A stretch of 64,000 bases of DNA, taken from assembly GCA_003222195.1 (NCBI GenBank), contig QHVB01000030.1, forward strand, positions 186,001 through 250,000, read 5' to 3'. Below, piece after piece: positions 26,024 through 34,431 of the stretch. The stretch's first letter is position 1, and each line of letters opens with the position of its first letter. Both the position numbers and the translations under genes were made by a program. The notes under the pieces are model-generated. The model saw only the letters and a list, made by a program, of their open reading frames with translations, was not told the DNA's origin and did not search any database. Source of the DNA: Gemmatimonadota bacterium (GTDB taxonomy: Bacteria; Gemmatimonadota; Gemmatimonadetes; Gemmatimonadales; GWC2-71-9).

Positions 26024-27147
26024 GCGAACAGGCGATCAAAACGGACGTTGAGCAGATGCTGGGCGGGATTACCAGTCCCCGCCACGGGCGCGACCTCATG
26101 TCCGCCGGGATGGTGCGCGACATCACGGTCGATGCGGCGGGGGCCGTTACGTTCACCTTCGTGCTTACCCGCGAAGATCCGGGCTCTCTGGCGCGTCAGG
26201 CGCGCAAAGCGGTGGAGAGTGTGCCGGGCGTGAGCGCGGTCAAAATGAACGTTGTGGATTCAGCTGATGGGAGCGCCCAACCGGCTGCCCGGCCGTCCGG
26301 GGGGGGCCGTCCGGCCGCCGCCCCCTCCCCTCCGGCGCCACCGACGCCTGACGAAATGCCGTCACTCGGCAAGGTTCTCGCGATCTCGAGCGGCAAGGGC
26401 GGGGTCGGCAAGTCCACCGTCTCGGCAAACCTGGCGGCTGCACTGGCCCAGGACGGACATCGGGTCGCCCTCATGGATGCCGACATCTACGGGCCCAACA
26501 TCCCGCGCATGTTCGGCGCCAACGCGAAGCCCGACGTGCAAGGCGGCAAAATTCAGCCGCTCGAGGCGCATGGCGTGAAGCTGATGTCGCTCGGCTTCAT
26601 CGTGGAGCGGGATGCGCCCGCGATTTGGCGCGGGCCGATCATCATGAAGATCATCACGCAATTCCTGCGCGATGTGGCGTGGGGTGAGCTGGACTATTTC
26701 CTGGTCGATCTTCCACCGGGCACGGGCGACGCCCAGCTTTCACTGACGCAAATCGTGCGCTTGCACGGGGCGATCATCGTGACTACGCCACAGGAGATGG
26801 CGGTCGGCGATTCGCTCCGCGGCGCAAAGATGTTCGAGCGCGTCGGGGTCGGCGTCGTGGGGATCGTGGAAAACATGAGCTATTTCGTGTGTCCCGACTG
26901 CCACGCCCGATCGGAGATCTTTCTGGCCGGCGGCGGCACCCGCTTGGCCGCGGAGCTCGGCGTTCCGCTGCTCGGGCAAATTCCATTACAGGCGGGGATG
27001 GCGGAGCTCGCCGATCGGGGCGAGCCGATCGTCGTGAGCCAGCCCGATTCGCCCGCGGGCATTGCGCTGCGCGAGCTGGCCCGAACCGTTGCCACTCGCA
27101 CGGCGGGCCTGGCGCCGGCGCTTCCGATCAGCGCAGCGCCGCGCTGA
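26020..27147 (+). CDS. apbC: Iron-sulfur cluster carrier protein (Mrp/ApbC P-loop ATPase)
   Basis: This protein assembles and transfers Fe-S clusters in the cytoplasm. The GTG at 26020 overlaps the nrnA stop and begins the MIP18 (DUF59) domain (MLGGITSPRHGRDLMSAGMV). The more distant upstream frame is nrnA antiphase and was not used. A proline-rich linker at residues 86-110 leads to the deviant Walker A SSGKGGVGKSTVSANLA, the GDAQLSLTQIV and PQEMAVGDSLRGAKMF segments, and the cluster-binding CxxC in YFVCPDCHARSEIF. The 375-residue length is typical. Confidence 0.95.
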   Translation: MSEQAIKTDVEQMLGGITSPRHGRDLMSAGMVRDITVDAAGAVTFTFVLTREDPGSLARQARKAVESVPGVSAVKMNVVDSADGSAQPAARPSGGGRPAAAPSPPAPPTPDEMPSLGKVLAISSGKGGVGKSTVSANLAAALAQDGHRVALMDADIYGPNIPRMFGANAKPDVQGGKIQPLEAHGVKLMSLGFIVERDAPAIWRGPIIMKIITQFLRDVAWGELDYFLVDLPPGTGDAQLSLTQIVRLHGAIIVTTPQEMAVGDSLRGAKMFERVGVGVVGIVENMSYFVCPDCHARSEIFLAGGGTRLAAELGVPLLGQIPLQAGMAELADRGEPIVVSQPDSPAGIALRELARTVATRTAGLAPALPISAAPR

Positions 27148-27148
27148 C

Positions 27149-28336
27149 GTGCAGGCGCTCGTCGCAGTCGTGCTGTTGCTGCAGAGCGCTCCTCTCGCGC
27201 TCCCCGGTTCTCCCCCCCCTTGGTTCGGTCCAGGGCCGGAGGCGCTGCGCGCATTGCGGGCGGGCCTCGACACCCTGTACGGCGGGGATTTCGAAGCCGC
27301 GGCGAACTACTTCGCCGAGCTGGCGGTGCACGACACGACGGATCCTGCGCCGGTCGTCTTCCAGGCGGGCGCGTACATCTGGTGGGCGTCGGCCAAGGAT
27401 TCCGCCGACTTTGCGCTCCAACGCATCGACTCGCTTCTCGGTGTGGCGCTGACGCGGGCCCGCGCGGCCGGCCAGCCCGGGGAATTCTGGCTGGCGACCG
27501 CGCTCGGGTACCGGGCGCGCCAGCGCGAGGAACACGGCCATGGGTACGGTGCGGCGAAGGATGCGAAAGCGATGCGCGACATTTATCGTCGCCTGCTACT
27601 AGCCGATTCCAGCTGCGCGGACTGTTACCTGGGCCTGGGCGTGTACGACTACGGCTTGGCGCGCGCCGGCGCCTTTGCGCGGTTCGTCGCGCGGATCATT
27701 GGCTTGGGCAGTGGCAATGCAGAGCGGGGAATCCGGTACATGCGCCATGCCGCCCACGACGGCGACCTGGCGCGGGTCGAGAGCACGTGGGTCCTGGCCG
27801 CCGCCTTGATGCGGGAAGCGGCGCGCGATCCGGCGGGGCGCGCGGTGCTCGAGCGCGAAGCGCGCGGCTGCGTCGAAGGTCTCGCCGAGCGCTATCCGCG
27901 CAATCCGGTATTTCAGCGGTTCTTGCGGGAGGTACCCGCGAAGACCTCAGCGGCTGAAGCGATAGGAGCGGTGGGTGCCGCGCCGGCGGCGATTGTCGGA
28001 ACGCCGGTCCGGCGGCATGAGCGCGGCGAGTTTGCCGAGCATGTTGTGCAAATGACTCGTCACGGTGTTCGTCGCGATGTTGAGCCACTGCGCAATCTCT
28101 TTGTTGCCGAGTCCCGCCGCGATCAGCTCTTTGATTTCCTGCTCCCGCTTGGTGAGGCGCACGTCGCCGCGCGAGGGGGCACTGCCGCTCATGGTGCCGG
28201 CGCCCCCTGCGAGTCGATCGGCGGGCTCGCGTGCGAGAACATCGCACACGCTCGCGACGGTCCCGTTGCTGCGACGCTCCGCACGGCGCCGACGCTCGAC
28301 ATGGCGAAGTTGATTCATGACGAATCGCTCTTTTAG
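27149..28336 (+). CDS. Secreted helical-repeat protein, reading through into antisense of luxR-like gene
   Basis: A GTG at 27149, just after the apbC stop, gives a signal-like start (MQALVAVVLLLQSAPLALPG) and 395 residues. Residues 30-265 are alpha-helical and look TPR-like (ALRAGLDTLYGGDFEAAANYF, YRRLLLADSSCADCYLGLGV). After about residue 267 (near 27947) the sequence becomes the antisense strand of the LuxR-type gene with low-complexity composition. A genuine C-terminus probably lies near 27950; a one-base shift would end it at 27957. So either the overlap is real or a base error removed the stop. No function is assigned. Confidence 0.7.
   Translation: MQALVAVVLLLQSAPLALPGSPPPWFGPGPEALRALRAGLDTLYGGDFEAAANYFAELAVHDTTDPAPVVFQAGAYIWWASAKDSADFALQRIDSLLGVALTRARAAGQPGEFWLATALGYRARQREEHGHGYGAAKDAKAMRDIYRRLLLADSSCADCYLGLGVYDYGLARAGAFARFVARIIGLGSGNAERGIRYMRHAAHDGDLARVESTWVLAAALMREAARDPAGRAVLEREARGCVEGLAERYPRNPVFQRFLREVPAKTSAAEAIGAVGAAPAAIVGTPVRRHERGEFAEHVVQMTRHGVRRDVEPLRNLFVAESRRDQLFDFLLPLGEAHVAARGGTAAHGAGAPCESIGGLACENIAHARDGPVAATLRTAPTLDMAKLIHDESLF
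27947..28318 (-). CDS. LuxR-type helix-turn-helix regulator
   Basis: This 123-residue protein has a C-terminal GerE/LuxR DNA-binding domain: LTKREQEIKELIAAGLGNKEIAQWLNIA, then TNTVTSHLHNMLGKL. No receiver or autoinducer domain is present. An internal ATG at 28192 would leave only the HTH domain plus a short lead. It faces the MASE1-GGDEF gene head to head; the two possible start codons overlap by 2 bp, suggesting shared control of the cyclase and stressosome genes. It also overlaps convergently with the helical-repeat gene for about 370 bp. Confidence 0.8.
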   Translation of the reverse strand: MNQLRHVERRRRAERRSNGTVASVCDVLAREPADRLAGGAGTMSGSAPSRGDVRLTKREQEIKELIAAGLGNKEIAQWLNIATNTVTSHLHNMLGKLAALMPPDRRSDNRRRRGTHRSYRFSR

Positions 28337-29723
28337 CTTAGCCCCGATGAGCCAATCATTACGCCGTGTGGCGTTGTTGTTCGGGCTCGCTGCTGTCTAT
28401 TATTTCGCCGCCAAACTCGGTCTGCGGTTCGCGTACATCAACAGCAGCGTCACGACGATCTGGCCGCCCACCGGGATCGCCCTCGCCGCGTTCGTGCTGC
28501 TCGGCTATCGCGTCTGGCCTGCGATTCTCGGTGCCGCGTTTCTCGCGAACTTCGCGACGACCGGCGCCGTGCTGCCTTCCATCGGCATCGCGATCGGCAA
28601 TACCGCCGAGGGACTGCTCGGCGCGTATCTCGTCAACCGGTTCGCGCGCGGCGGCCGCGTCTTCAATCGGGTCCGCGACATCCTCCGGTTCACACTGCTC
28701 GCGGCGCTGGTCAGCACCGTCGTCTCAGCCACCATCGGCATCCTGTCTCTGCTGCTCGGCGGGCTCGTCTCGTGGAGCGACGTGCCGCGGGTATGGCTGA
28801 CCTGGTGGCTCGGCGACGCGGTCGGCGACATCGTCATCGCGCCCGCGCTGATGCTTTGGATCGGCGTCAAGCCCGCGGCACGCTGGACTCGCCAGCAGCT
28901 GTGGGAAGCGATCGCGTTGACCGTCGTGACCGTGCTCGTCACGTTCGCGATGTTCGGCGGTGTCTTCCCATCTCGCCATTACCCGCTCACCGTGCTGCTC
29001 TGGCCGGTGCTTATCTGGGTCGCCTTCCGGTTCGGTCCGCGTGAGGCGGCCGGGGCGATGATGATCGTCTCGTTCACCGGCATCTTTCGCACGCTGGATG
29101 GCGTCGGCCCGTTTTCGGTGTATGCGCCGGGGGAATCGTTGGTGCTCCTGCAGGTGTGGACCGGGATCACCGCGGTCACGAGTCTCGTGCTCGCGGCCGT
29201 CGTCGCCGCGCAGCGCGAGCTGCAGGGCACCTGGCGGGAGCTGGCCGTCACGGATCCGCTGACGGGACTCGCCAATCATCGCCAGCTGGTGCAGGCGCTC
29301 GACGGCGAGATCAAGCGCTCGCGCCGCACCGCGCAGCCGCTCGCGGTGGTGCTGCTCGACCTCGACGGCCTGAAGCAGATCAACGATCGGCACGGCCACC
29401 TCGCGGGGAGCCTCGCGATCCGGCGCGTGGCCGAGGCGCTGCTCGGCTCGTGCCGCGCGACCGACACGGCCGCCCGGTTCGGCGGCGACGAGTTCGCGCT
29501 CGTGCTCCCGGAGACGGGGGAAGCGGCGGCGTGGCACGTGGCGCGCGGGGTGTCCGACCGGTTGGCGACGGACGCCGAGAAGCCGAACTTGTCGATCAGT
29601 GTCGGGGTGGCCGTCTACCCCGGGCACGGCGACACGGTCGAGGCCCTGCTAAACGCAGCGGATATCGCGCTGTACGAGACCAAGGAACGCCGTAAGAGCA
29701 GGGCCTCAGGGCTTGCTCCTTAA
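28317..29723 (+). CDS. MASE1-GGDEF diguanylate cyclase
   Basis: This protein makes cyclic-di-GMP in response to a membrane signal. The 468-residue product starts with an 8-helix MASE1 sensory domain (AAKLGLRFAYINSSVTTIWP, PTGIALAAFVLLGYRVWPA). The C-terminal GGDEF domain has DPLTGLANHRQLV, LLDLDGLKQINDRHGHLAG and an intact RFGGDEFALVLPET active site. The I-site RATD lies five residues before it. A later ATG at 28347 (MSQSLRRVALLFG) is an alternative start. The stop is 24 bp from rsbR, so the cyclase is placed to act with the stressosome genes. Confidence 0.95.
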   Translation: MTNRSFSLAPMSQSLRRVALLFGLAAVYYFAAKLGLRFAYINSSVTTIWPPTGIALAAFVLLGYRVWPAILGAAFLANFATTGAVLPSIGIAIGNTAEGLLGAYLVNRFARGGRVFNRVRDILRFTLLAALVSTVVSATIGILSLLLGGLVSWSDVPRVWLTWWLGDAVGDIVIAPALMLWIGVKPAARWTRQQLWEAIALTVVTVLVTFAMFGGVFPSRHYPLTVLLWPVLIWVAFRFGPREAAGAMMIVSFTGIFRTLDGVGPFSVYAPGESLVLLQVWTGITAVTSLVLAAVVAAQRELQGTWRELAVTDPLTGLANHRQLVQALDGEIKRSRRTAQPLAVVLLDLDGLKQINDRHGHLAGSLAIRRVAEALLGSCRATDTAARFGGDEFALVLPETGEAAAWHVARGVSDRLATDAEKPNLSISVGVAVYPGHGDTVEALLNAADIALYETKERRKSRASGLAP

Positions 29724-29747
29724 ACCAGCCGTACTAGGTTAGGAGCC

Positions 29748-30677
29748 ATGGTCGACAACCGTAAAGGCATGAGCGTCTCGACGCGGGCGTCCGAAGCGCC
29801 GGCACTGTCCGAATCGTCGGCCGGCTTGCTGCGCGAGCTGGTCGCGCACCTGCGACAAAACCGCACGCAGCTGCGGGAGGAATGGGCGCGACGCATCACG
29901 CGCGCCGAGCTGCTCACGGCGATGACCGAAGAGGAAATCTTCGCCGAAGCGACCGCCGTCTACGACAACTACGTGGAAGCGCTCGAGACGGGTACCTTCG
30001 AAGCCCTGCAAGCGTACTCGCGGCGACTGTCGGAGCGAATCATTCCGCGAGGCGTCGAAACAGACGAAGTCGTCGGAATCGTGCTGCTCCTGCGTGACGT
30101 GCTCGCCCGCTCGCTGTTCAACAAATACCAAGACAACGTCGAAAAGTTGAACCGGATCTTAGACAGTTACGAGCCCGCGGCGAACCGCATCGCGAACACG
30201 GTGGCCGTCGGATTCGTGGAAGAGCGCGAGCGCATCATCCGGCAGCAACAGGAAGCCATCCGGGAGCTGTCGACGCCCGTGCTCCAGGTGCGCGAGCGGC
30301 TCCTGATTCTGCCGATCATCGGTGTCATCGACCCGCAGCGCGCCCGCCAGCTGACGGAGCAGCTGCTGCGCGCCATTCGCGCCAACCGCGCCAAAGTCGT
30401 CGTGATCGACGTGACCGGTGTGGCGGCCATGGACTCGGGCGTCGCGAATCACTTGGTGCAGACGGTTGAAGCCTCGCGCCTCCTCGGCGCCACCGTCATC
30501 GTGACGGGCCTGTCGCCCGAGATCGCGCAGACGCTCGTGACGATCGGCGTCGACCTCAGCGAAATGGCCACGGTCGGTGACCTGCAGGGAGGCATTGAAG
30601 AGGCCGAGCGCTTGCTCGCCGATCGCGCGGCGCCGACGACGCAGGTCCGCGAAATCGCCCCAGAATCTACGCGTTAG
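29748..30677 (+). CDS. rsbR: RsbR-like stressosome co-antagonist
   Basis: RsbR paralogues form the stressosome shell and receive signals. The 309-residue protein has an N-terminal RsbRD-type helical domain (LLRELVAHLRQNRTQLREEW, up to residue 150) and a C-terminal STAS domain. The STAS part contains VVVIDVTGVAAMDSGVANHL and VIVTGLSPEIAQTLVTIGVD. The threonine in VTGL corresponds to one phosphorylation site of Bacillus RsbR; at the other site a serine (MDSG) replaces threonine. Non-haem globin or light domains are absent. The following rsbS, rsbT and rsbX show an intact module. Confidence 0.94.
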   Translation: MVDNRKGMSVSTRASEAPALSESSAGLLRELVAHLRQNRTQLREEWARRITRAELLTAMTEEEIFAEATAVYDNYVEALETGTFEALQAYSRRLSERIIPRGVETDEVVGIVLLLRDVLARSLFNKYQDNVEKLNRILDSYEPAANRIANTVAVGFVEERERIIRQQQEAIRELSTPVLQVRERLLILPIIGVIDPQRARQLTEQLLRAIRANRAKVVVIDVTGVAAMDSGVANHLVQTVEASRLLGATVIVTGLSPEIAQTLVTIGVDLSEMATVGDLQGGIEEAERLLADRAAPTTQVREIAPESTR

Positions 30678-30689
30678 CCGGAGGCCGCC

Positions 30690-31088
30690 GTGGAAGTACC
30701 GATTCTGCGGCAGGGGCAATACCTCATTGCCTCGATTCAGTCCGCCCTCACAGACGCCGATCTCTCCCATCTCCGTGAAGCGCTGATCGCCCAGGTCGGG
30801 CGGTCGCGCTGCCGCGGCGTCATTGTGGACGTCACCGCGCTCGACGTGATGGATTCGTTCGCGGTGCGAACGCTGCGCGACATCGCGCACATGGCTCGCC
30901 TGCGCGGCGCCGAGACGGTCATCGTGGGCATTCAGCCCGACGTCGCATTCGCCATGGTGCAGCTCGGGCTGACGCTGAAAGGCGTCGCGACGGTGCTGGA
31001 CCTCGAAGAAGGCCTCGCCTTCCTCAATCGCCGCACCGAAGAACGTACCTTCGAGACCAAACCCAAAAAGCCGAGCGGCCGTGGGTGA
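30690..31088 (+). CDS. rsbS: RsbS anti-sigma factor antagonist (STAS core of the stressosome)
   Basis: RsbS is the STAS scaffold that binds and holds RsbT. The GTG start gives 132 residues, MEVPILRQGQYLIASIQ. The phosphorylatable serine is in DVTALDVMDSFAVRTL, as in Bacillus RsbS. A ~15-residue charged C-terminal tail (TEERTFETKPKKPSGRG) is longer than in the classic protein. It overlaps rsbT by 8 bp and follows rsbR by 12 bp, so stoichiometric co-expression is expected. Confidence 0.94.
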   Translation: MEVPILRQGQYLIASIQSALTDADLSHLREALIAQVGRSRCRGVIVDVTALDVMDSFAVRTLRDIAHMARLRGAETVIVGIQPDVAFAMVQLGLTLKGVATVLDLEEGLAFLNRRTEERTFETKPKKPSGRG

Positions 31089-31488
31089 TGAGCTGCGCCT
31101 GCCGATCGCCGCGGACGTTGATGTCGTTGAAGCCCGTCAACAAGGCCGCGCGCTAGCCGCCGTCGCAGGATTCTCGAGCGGCGAGCAGACGGTCATTGCC
31201 GCCGCGATTTCCGAAATCGCCCGCAACATCCTGATGTACGCCAAGAAGGGTGAGATCATCCTCAGTCTCGTCCAGAATGGCGATCGCCAGGGCGTCTCCG
31301 TCGTCGCCATCGACCAGGGTCCCGGCATTACCGACATCGAGCGCGCAATGCAGTACGGCTACTCGACGTCCCACGGCGTCGGTGCCGGCCTGCCCGGCGC
31401 CAAGCGGCTCATGGACGACTTCGACCTTCAATCCACGCCCGGGCAGGGAACGACCGTCACGATGACGAAGTGGCGGCGGGCCATTTGA
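31081..31488 (+). CDS. rsbT: RsbT switch kinase
   Basis: RsbT is a GHKL-type serine/threonine kinase that phosphorylates RsbR and RsbS and, when released, activates a downstream phosphatase. The 135-residue protein has the N-box SEIARNILMYA, G1 IDQGPGI and G2 GVGAGLPGAKRLMDDF motifs, complete for ATP binding. The GTG start overlaps rsbS by 8 bp. Its downstream target is not apparent, because no rsbU-like phosphatase is encoded in the window; the linked diguanylate cyclase is a possible output partner. Confidence 0.95.
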   Translation: MGDELRLPIAADVDVVEARQQGRALAAVAGFSSGEQTVIAAAISEIARNILMYAKKGEIILSLVQNGDRQGVSVVAIDQGPGITDIERAMQYGYSTSHGVGAGLPGAKRLMDDFDLQSTPGQGTTVTMTKWRRAI

Positions 31489-32075
31489 AAATCGACACGG
31501 CGTTCGCCACGCTACCCCTGCCTGGGCAGGCGGAGTCGGGCGACCTGTGTCTCATTAAACGAGTGGGAAAGGGAACGCTGATCGCGGTGGTCGACGGGCT
31601 GGGTCACGGCGAGGAGGCGGCGTCTGCCGCCCATGCGGCCGTCGGTTCACTCGACCGGTATTCCCGCGAGCCACTTGTCGATCTCGTCCGCCGCTGCCAC
31701 GAAGCCGTGGTGGGTCTGCGCGGCGTCGTCCTCGGCCTCGCCCACCTCGATCCGCAGGCGGCGACCATGACGTGGCTCGGTGTCGGCAACGTGGGCGGCA
31801 TTCTACTGCGCGCCGATCTCGGCAACCGGCCCTCGCGGATCACCCTGCTTCCGAGTGCGGGATTCATCGGCGCCGAGCAGACGCATCCCACGACGCGATC
31901 CGTGCCGCTCGCGCTCGGCGATACCGTCATTCTGTTTTCCGACGGCATCAAGGACGGATTCGCGGAATCGCTGGCGCTTTCGAGCACCCCGCAGGAGATC
32001 GCCGACCACGTCATCACCCGGCACGTGAAGGGCAACGACGACGCGCTTGTGCTGGTAGCACGCTACGCCCGCTAA
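31485..32075 (+). CDS. rsbX: RsbX-like PP2C/SpoIIE-type phosphatase
   Basis: RsbX dephosphorylates stressosome RsbR/RsbS and resets signalling. The TTG at 31485 overlaps the rsbT stop (TTGA) and gives 196 residues; GTG 31470 is an alternative. The SpoIIE/PP2C core has SGDLCLIKRVGKGTLIAVVDG with the metal aspartate, GLGHGEEAASAAH, TWLGVGNVGGIL, LGDTVILFSDGIKDGF and KGNDDALVLVARY. The conserved DG and DD metal motifs are intact. It completes the rsbR-S-T-X order found in other stressosome operons. Confidence 0.93.
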   Translation: MKIDTAFATLPLPGQAESGDLCLIKRVGKGTLIAVVDGLGHGEEAASAAHAAVGSLDRYSREPLVDLVRRCHEAVVGLRGVVLGLAHLDPQAATMTWLGVGNVGGILLRADLGNRPSRITLLPSAGFIGAEQTHPTTRSVPLALGDTVILFSDGIKDGFAESLALSSTPQEIADHVITRHVKGNDDALVLVARYAR

Positions 32076-32121
32076 GCAGGTCGCTGGCTCGCTGACGACC
32101 GGCCCACTGCGGCCCGTCGTA

Positions 32122-33402
32122 TTGCGGCTCGCCGCTCCCGCCGTCGCGATGATGGCGTGCCATTTCTCCTTCAATCTGATCGACAGCATCTGGGTGGGCC
32201 GGCTCATCGGACCGGCAGCGCTCGCGGCGGTGTCGACGGCGGGATTCTACATCTGGGTGGCGCTCAGTCTGGGCGAGATGGTTGAGATCGGATTGATCGC
32301 GGTCGCGGCGCGCCGCCATGGGGAGGGCAACCCTGAGCAGGCGGCGCGCGCCGCCGCCGCGGCGGTGGCGTACGCGCTGCTGGCAGGTCTCGTCGTGAGC
32401 ATCGCCGGCTGGCTCGTGATGGGCACGATGTTCCGCGTCATGAAGATCCCGTCCGAAGTCGCAACGCTGGGGCGTGCCTATCTCTCGACGTGGCTGCTGG
32501 GCGCGCCACTCGTGTTCGGATTCTTCGCTATCGAGGCCACGTTCCGAGCGGCCGGCGACACCCGGACGCCGTTCTTGATGCTCGCGGGGTCGGTTTGCTT
32601 CTCGATCGCGCTCGATCCGCTGCTGATCGCCGGCGTCGGTCCGTTCCCGCGGCTGGGCGTGGAGGGAGCCGCCCTGGCGTCCGTGATGGTCCGCGGTGGG
32701 GGTTTCTTGCTGGGTCTCGTCATCGCGCTACGACGGGGGCTCGTGCGGATCGGGGCGCCGGATTGGCGCACGCTTCCCACGATTATCCGCATCGGCGCTC
32801 CGTTGTCACTCGCGGGCGTCCTGCTGTCGGTCATCTACATGTGGCTCACGCGATTTACCTCGCGCTTCGGCACGCCAGCGCTCGCCGCGCTCGGCGTCGG
32901 CCACAAAATGGAAGGCCTGGGGTTCATCGCGATCAGCGGCTTCGCGCTGGCGGCCGGCGCGCTCGTGGGCCAGAACCTCGGCGCCGGGCAGGAGGCGCGG
33001 GCGCGGGAGGCGGTACGGCTCACGGTCGAATATTGCCTCGCGGTCACCGTGACGACTGCGATCGCCTTTCTCCTTGTGCCCGGTCGCCTCGTCTCGCTGT
33101 TCACCCGGGATCCGCAGGTGATTGCCGATGGAGTGCTGTACCTGCGGGTCATCGCGTTCGCGCAGATCGGTCAGAGCTTCGAGCTGATTCTCGAAGGGGC
33201 ACTCGCAGGGGCGGGCTATACCTTCTGGCCGCAGATCGTGAGCACGAGTCTCACCGCGCTCCGGATTCCGCTCGCCGCCTGGTGGTCGCGCGGAATTGGC
33301 CTGCTTGGCATCTGGCTGGCCTTGAGCGTCACCGCGATCTCGCGCGGCATCGCCATGATCCTCTTCTGGAAAGGCGGGCGGTGGCGTACCGTCAGAGTCT
33401 AG
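32122..33402 (+). CDS. MATE family efflux transporter
   Basis: This multidrug/organic cation exporter has 12 predicted helices in about 426 residues. Family features are FNLIDSIWVGRLIGPAALAAVS and YLSTWLLGAPLVFGFFAIEATFRAAGDTRTP in the first half, repeated as FALAAGALVGQNLGAG and YLRVIAFAQIGQSFELILEGALAGAG in the second. The TTG at 32122 is the first canonical start. Upstream codons 32092-32121 (LTTGPLRPVV) also read like the family N-terminus but would need CTG. Substrate cannot be told. The gene follows rsbX by 46 bp and may not belong to that operon functionally. Confidence 0.93.
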   Translation: MRLAAPAVAMMACHFSFNLIDSIWVGRLIGPAALAAVSTAGFYIWVALSLGEMVEIGLIAVAARRHGEGNPEQAARAAAAAVAYALLAGLVVSIAGWLVMGTMFRVMKIPSEVATLGRAYLSTWLLGAPLVFGFFAIEATFRAAGDTRTPFLMLAGSVCFSIALDPLLIAGVGPFPRLGVEGAALASVMVRGGGFLLGLVIALRRGLVRIGAPDWRTLPTIIRIGAPLSLAGVLLSVIYMWLTRFTSRFGTPALAALGVGHKMEGLGFIAISGFALAAGALVGQNLGAGQEARAREAVRLTVEYCLAVTVTTAIAFLLVPGRLVSLFTRDPQVIADGVLYLRVIAFAQIGQSFELILEGALAGAGYTFWPQIVSTSLTALRIPLAAWWSRGIGLLGIWLALSVTAISRGIAMILFWKGGRWRTVRV

Positions 33403-33405
33403 ACC

Positions 33406-34146
33406 ATGACGATTGTCACGCTGCTCACTGACTTCGGCACCGCCGACAGCTACGTCGCTGAGATGAAGGGCGTGCTCTCGACGTACGCTCCTCAGGCGAC
33501 ACTGGTCGATATCACCCATGACGTGTTGCCCGGCGATGTGCGTGCCGCTCAGTACATCCTCAGTCGGATCTGGATGTTCTTTCCCGAAGGGACGATTTAC
33601 GTCGCCGTCGTCGATGCCGGCGTTGGAACAGACCGAAGGGTGCTCGGGGCAACCCGATTTGGTCGGTACTTTCTGGCACCGGACAACGGGCTGCTCTCTT
33701 TCCTGTCCATGAACGCGAAGTTCGTCTCCCTCCCCGTGCTTCCTGAAGCAGCGCCCACCTTCCATGGCCGCGACGTCTTTGCGCCCGCCGCCGGAGTACT
33801 GGCGACCGGAGGATCGCTCGAGTCGCTTGGCACCGCAATTACCGATCCGATCGACCTGCCGTTGCCGATCCCAACGACAGACGGAGACGCGGTCGTGGGT
33901 GAGGTGCTATACGTCGATCGGTTCGGGACGCTGATCTCGAACATTACCCCCACCGCTCTCAAGCCCGGTGTGAGCATTCATGTCGACGGAGTGGACATCG
34001 GCCCCTTGCGGCGCACGTTCGCGGATGTCGCATCTGGAGCGCTCGTGGCATTCACGGGGTCGGGTGGAACGGTGGAGATTGCGGTGCGCGACGGGAGTGC
34101 GGCTGCAAAACTGGGTGTCGGTGTGGGCGCGGAGGTTCGCGCGTAG
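33406..34146 (+). CDS. SAM-dependent chlorinase/fluorinase superfamily protein (DUF62; SAM hydrolase type)
   Basis: This 246-residue enzyme uses S-adenosylmethionine. It has the DUF62 family signature MTIVTLLTDFGTADSYVAEMKGV near the N-terminus, then VDITHDVLPGDVRAAQYIL, VVDAGVGTDRRVLG and FLAPDNGLLSFL. Most bacterial members act as SAM hydroxide adenosyltransferases, splitting SAM into adenosine and methionine, rather than as halogenases. It follows the MATE gene by 3 bp and is convergent with the anti-sigma gene. Confidence 0.92.
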   Translation: MTIVTLLTDFGTADSYVAEMKGVLSTYAPQATLVDITHDVLPGDVRAAQYILSRIWMFFPEGTIYVAVVDAGVGTDRRVLGATRFGRYFLAPDNGLLSFLSMNAKFVSLPVLPEAAPTFHGRDVFAPAAGVLATGGSLESLGTAITDPIDLPLPIPTTDGDAVVGEVLYVDRFGTLISNITPTALKPGVSIHVDGVDIGPLRRTFADVASGALVAFTGSGGTVEIAVRDGSAAAKLGVGVGAEVRA

Positions 34147-34155
34147 CCTTCTTAT

Positions 34156-34398
34156 TTAGGGCGTCCAGTCCCCAGAAGGCGTCGCAATCTTCACCTGCGC
34201 CATCACGCGATCACCGAACCCCGCGCTCGGCGCAAACTTCGGAAGCTGCACCAGCTCGAGAATGACCTTCCGTTCACGTTCGGCTTCGACACGGCAGAGA
34301 GAGCAATCGGCGAGATGCATGGCCCGGGCGGCGGGGAGAAGACCCTGCGCCCAGAGCTCGATTTCGTCAGTAGTGAGATGCATGGAGATGTCAGTCAT
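34156..34398 (-). CDS. Probable zinc-finger anti-sigma factor
   Basis: This 80-residue protein has an N-terminal HxxxCxxC-type zinc segment (AMHLADCSLCRVEAERE) characteristic of ZAS anti-sigma factors. No transmembrane helix is present, so it would be soluble. It ends soon after the finger region (SGDWTP). It lies 33 bp downstream of an ECF sigma factor on the same strand, the usual arrangement for a cognate regulator. No sensing domain beyond the finger can be seen. Confidence 0.8.
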   Translation of the reverse strand: MTDISMHLTTDEIELWAQGLLPAARAMHLADCSLCRVEAERERKVILELVQLPKFAPSAGFGDRVMAQVKIATPSGDWTP

Positions 34399-34431
34399 TG
34401 GGTGTCCTACGGCTCGGTTTCGGCCCTGGTT

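Noticed and set aside
33406-34146. Fluorinase or chlorinase making halogenated metabolites
   Set aside because: The family is mostly SAM hydrolases in bacteria and no halometabolite pathway genes are nearby.
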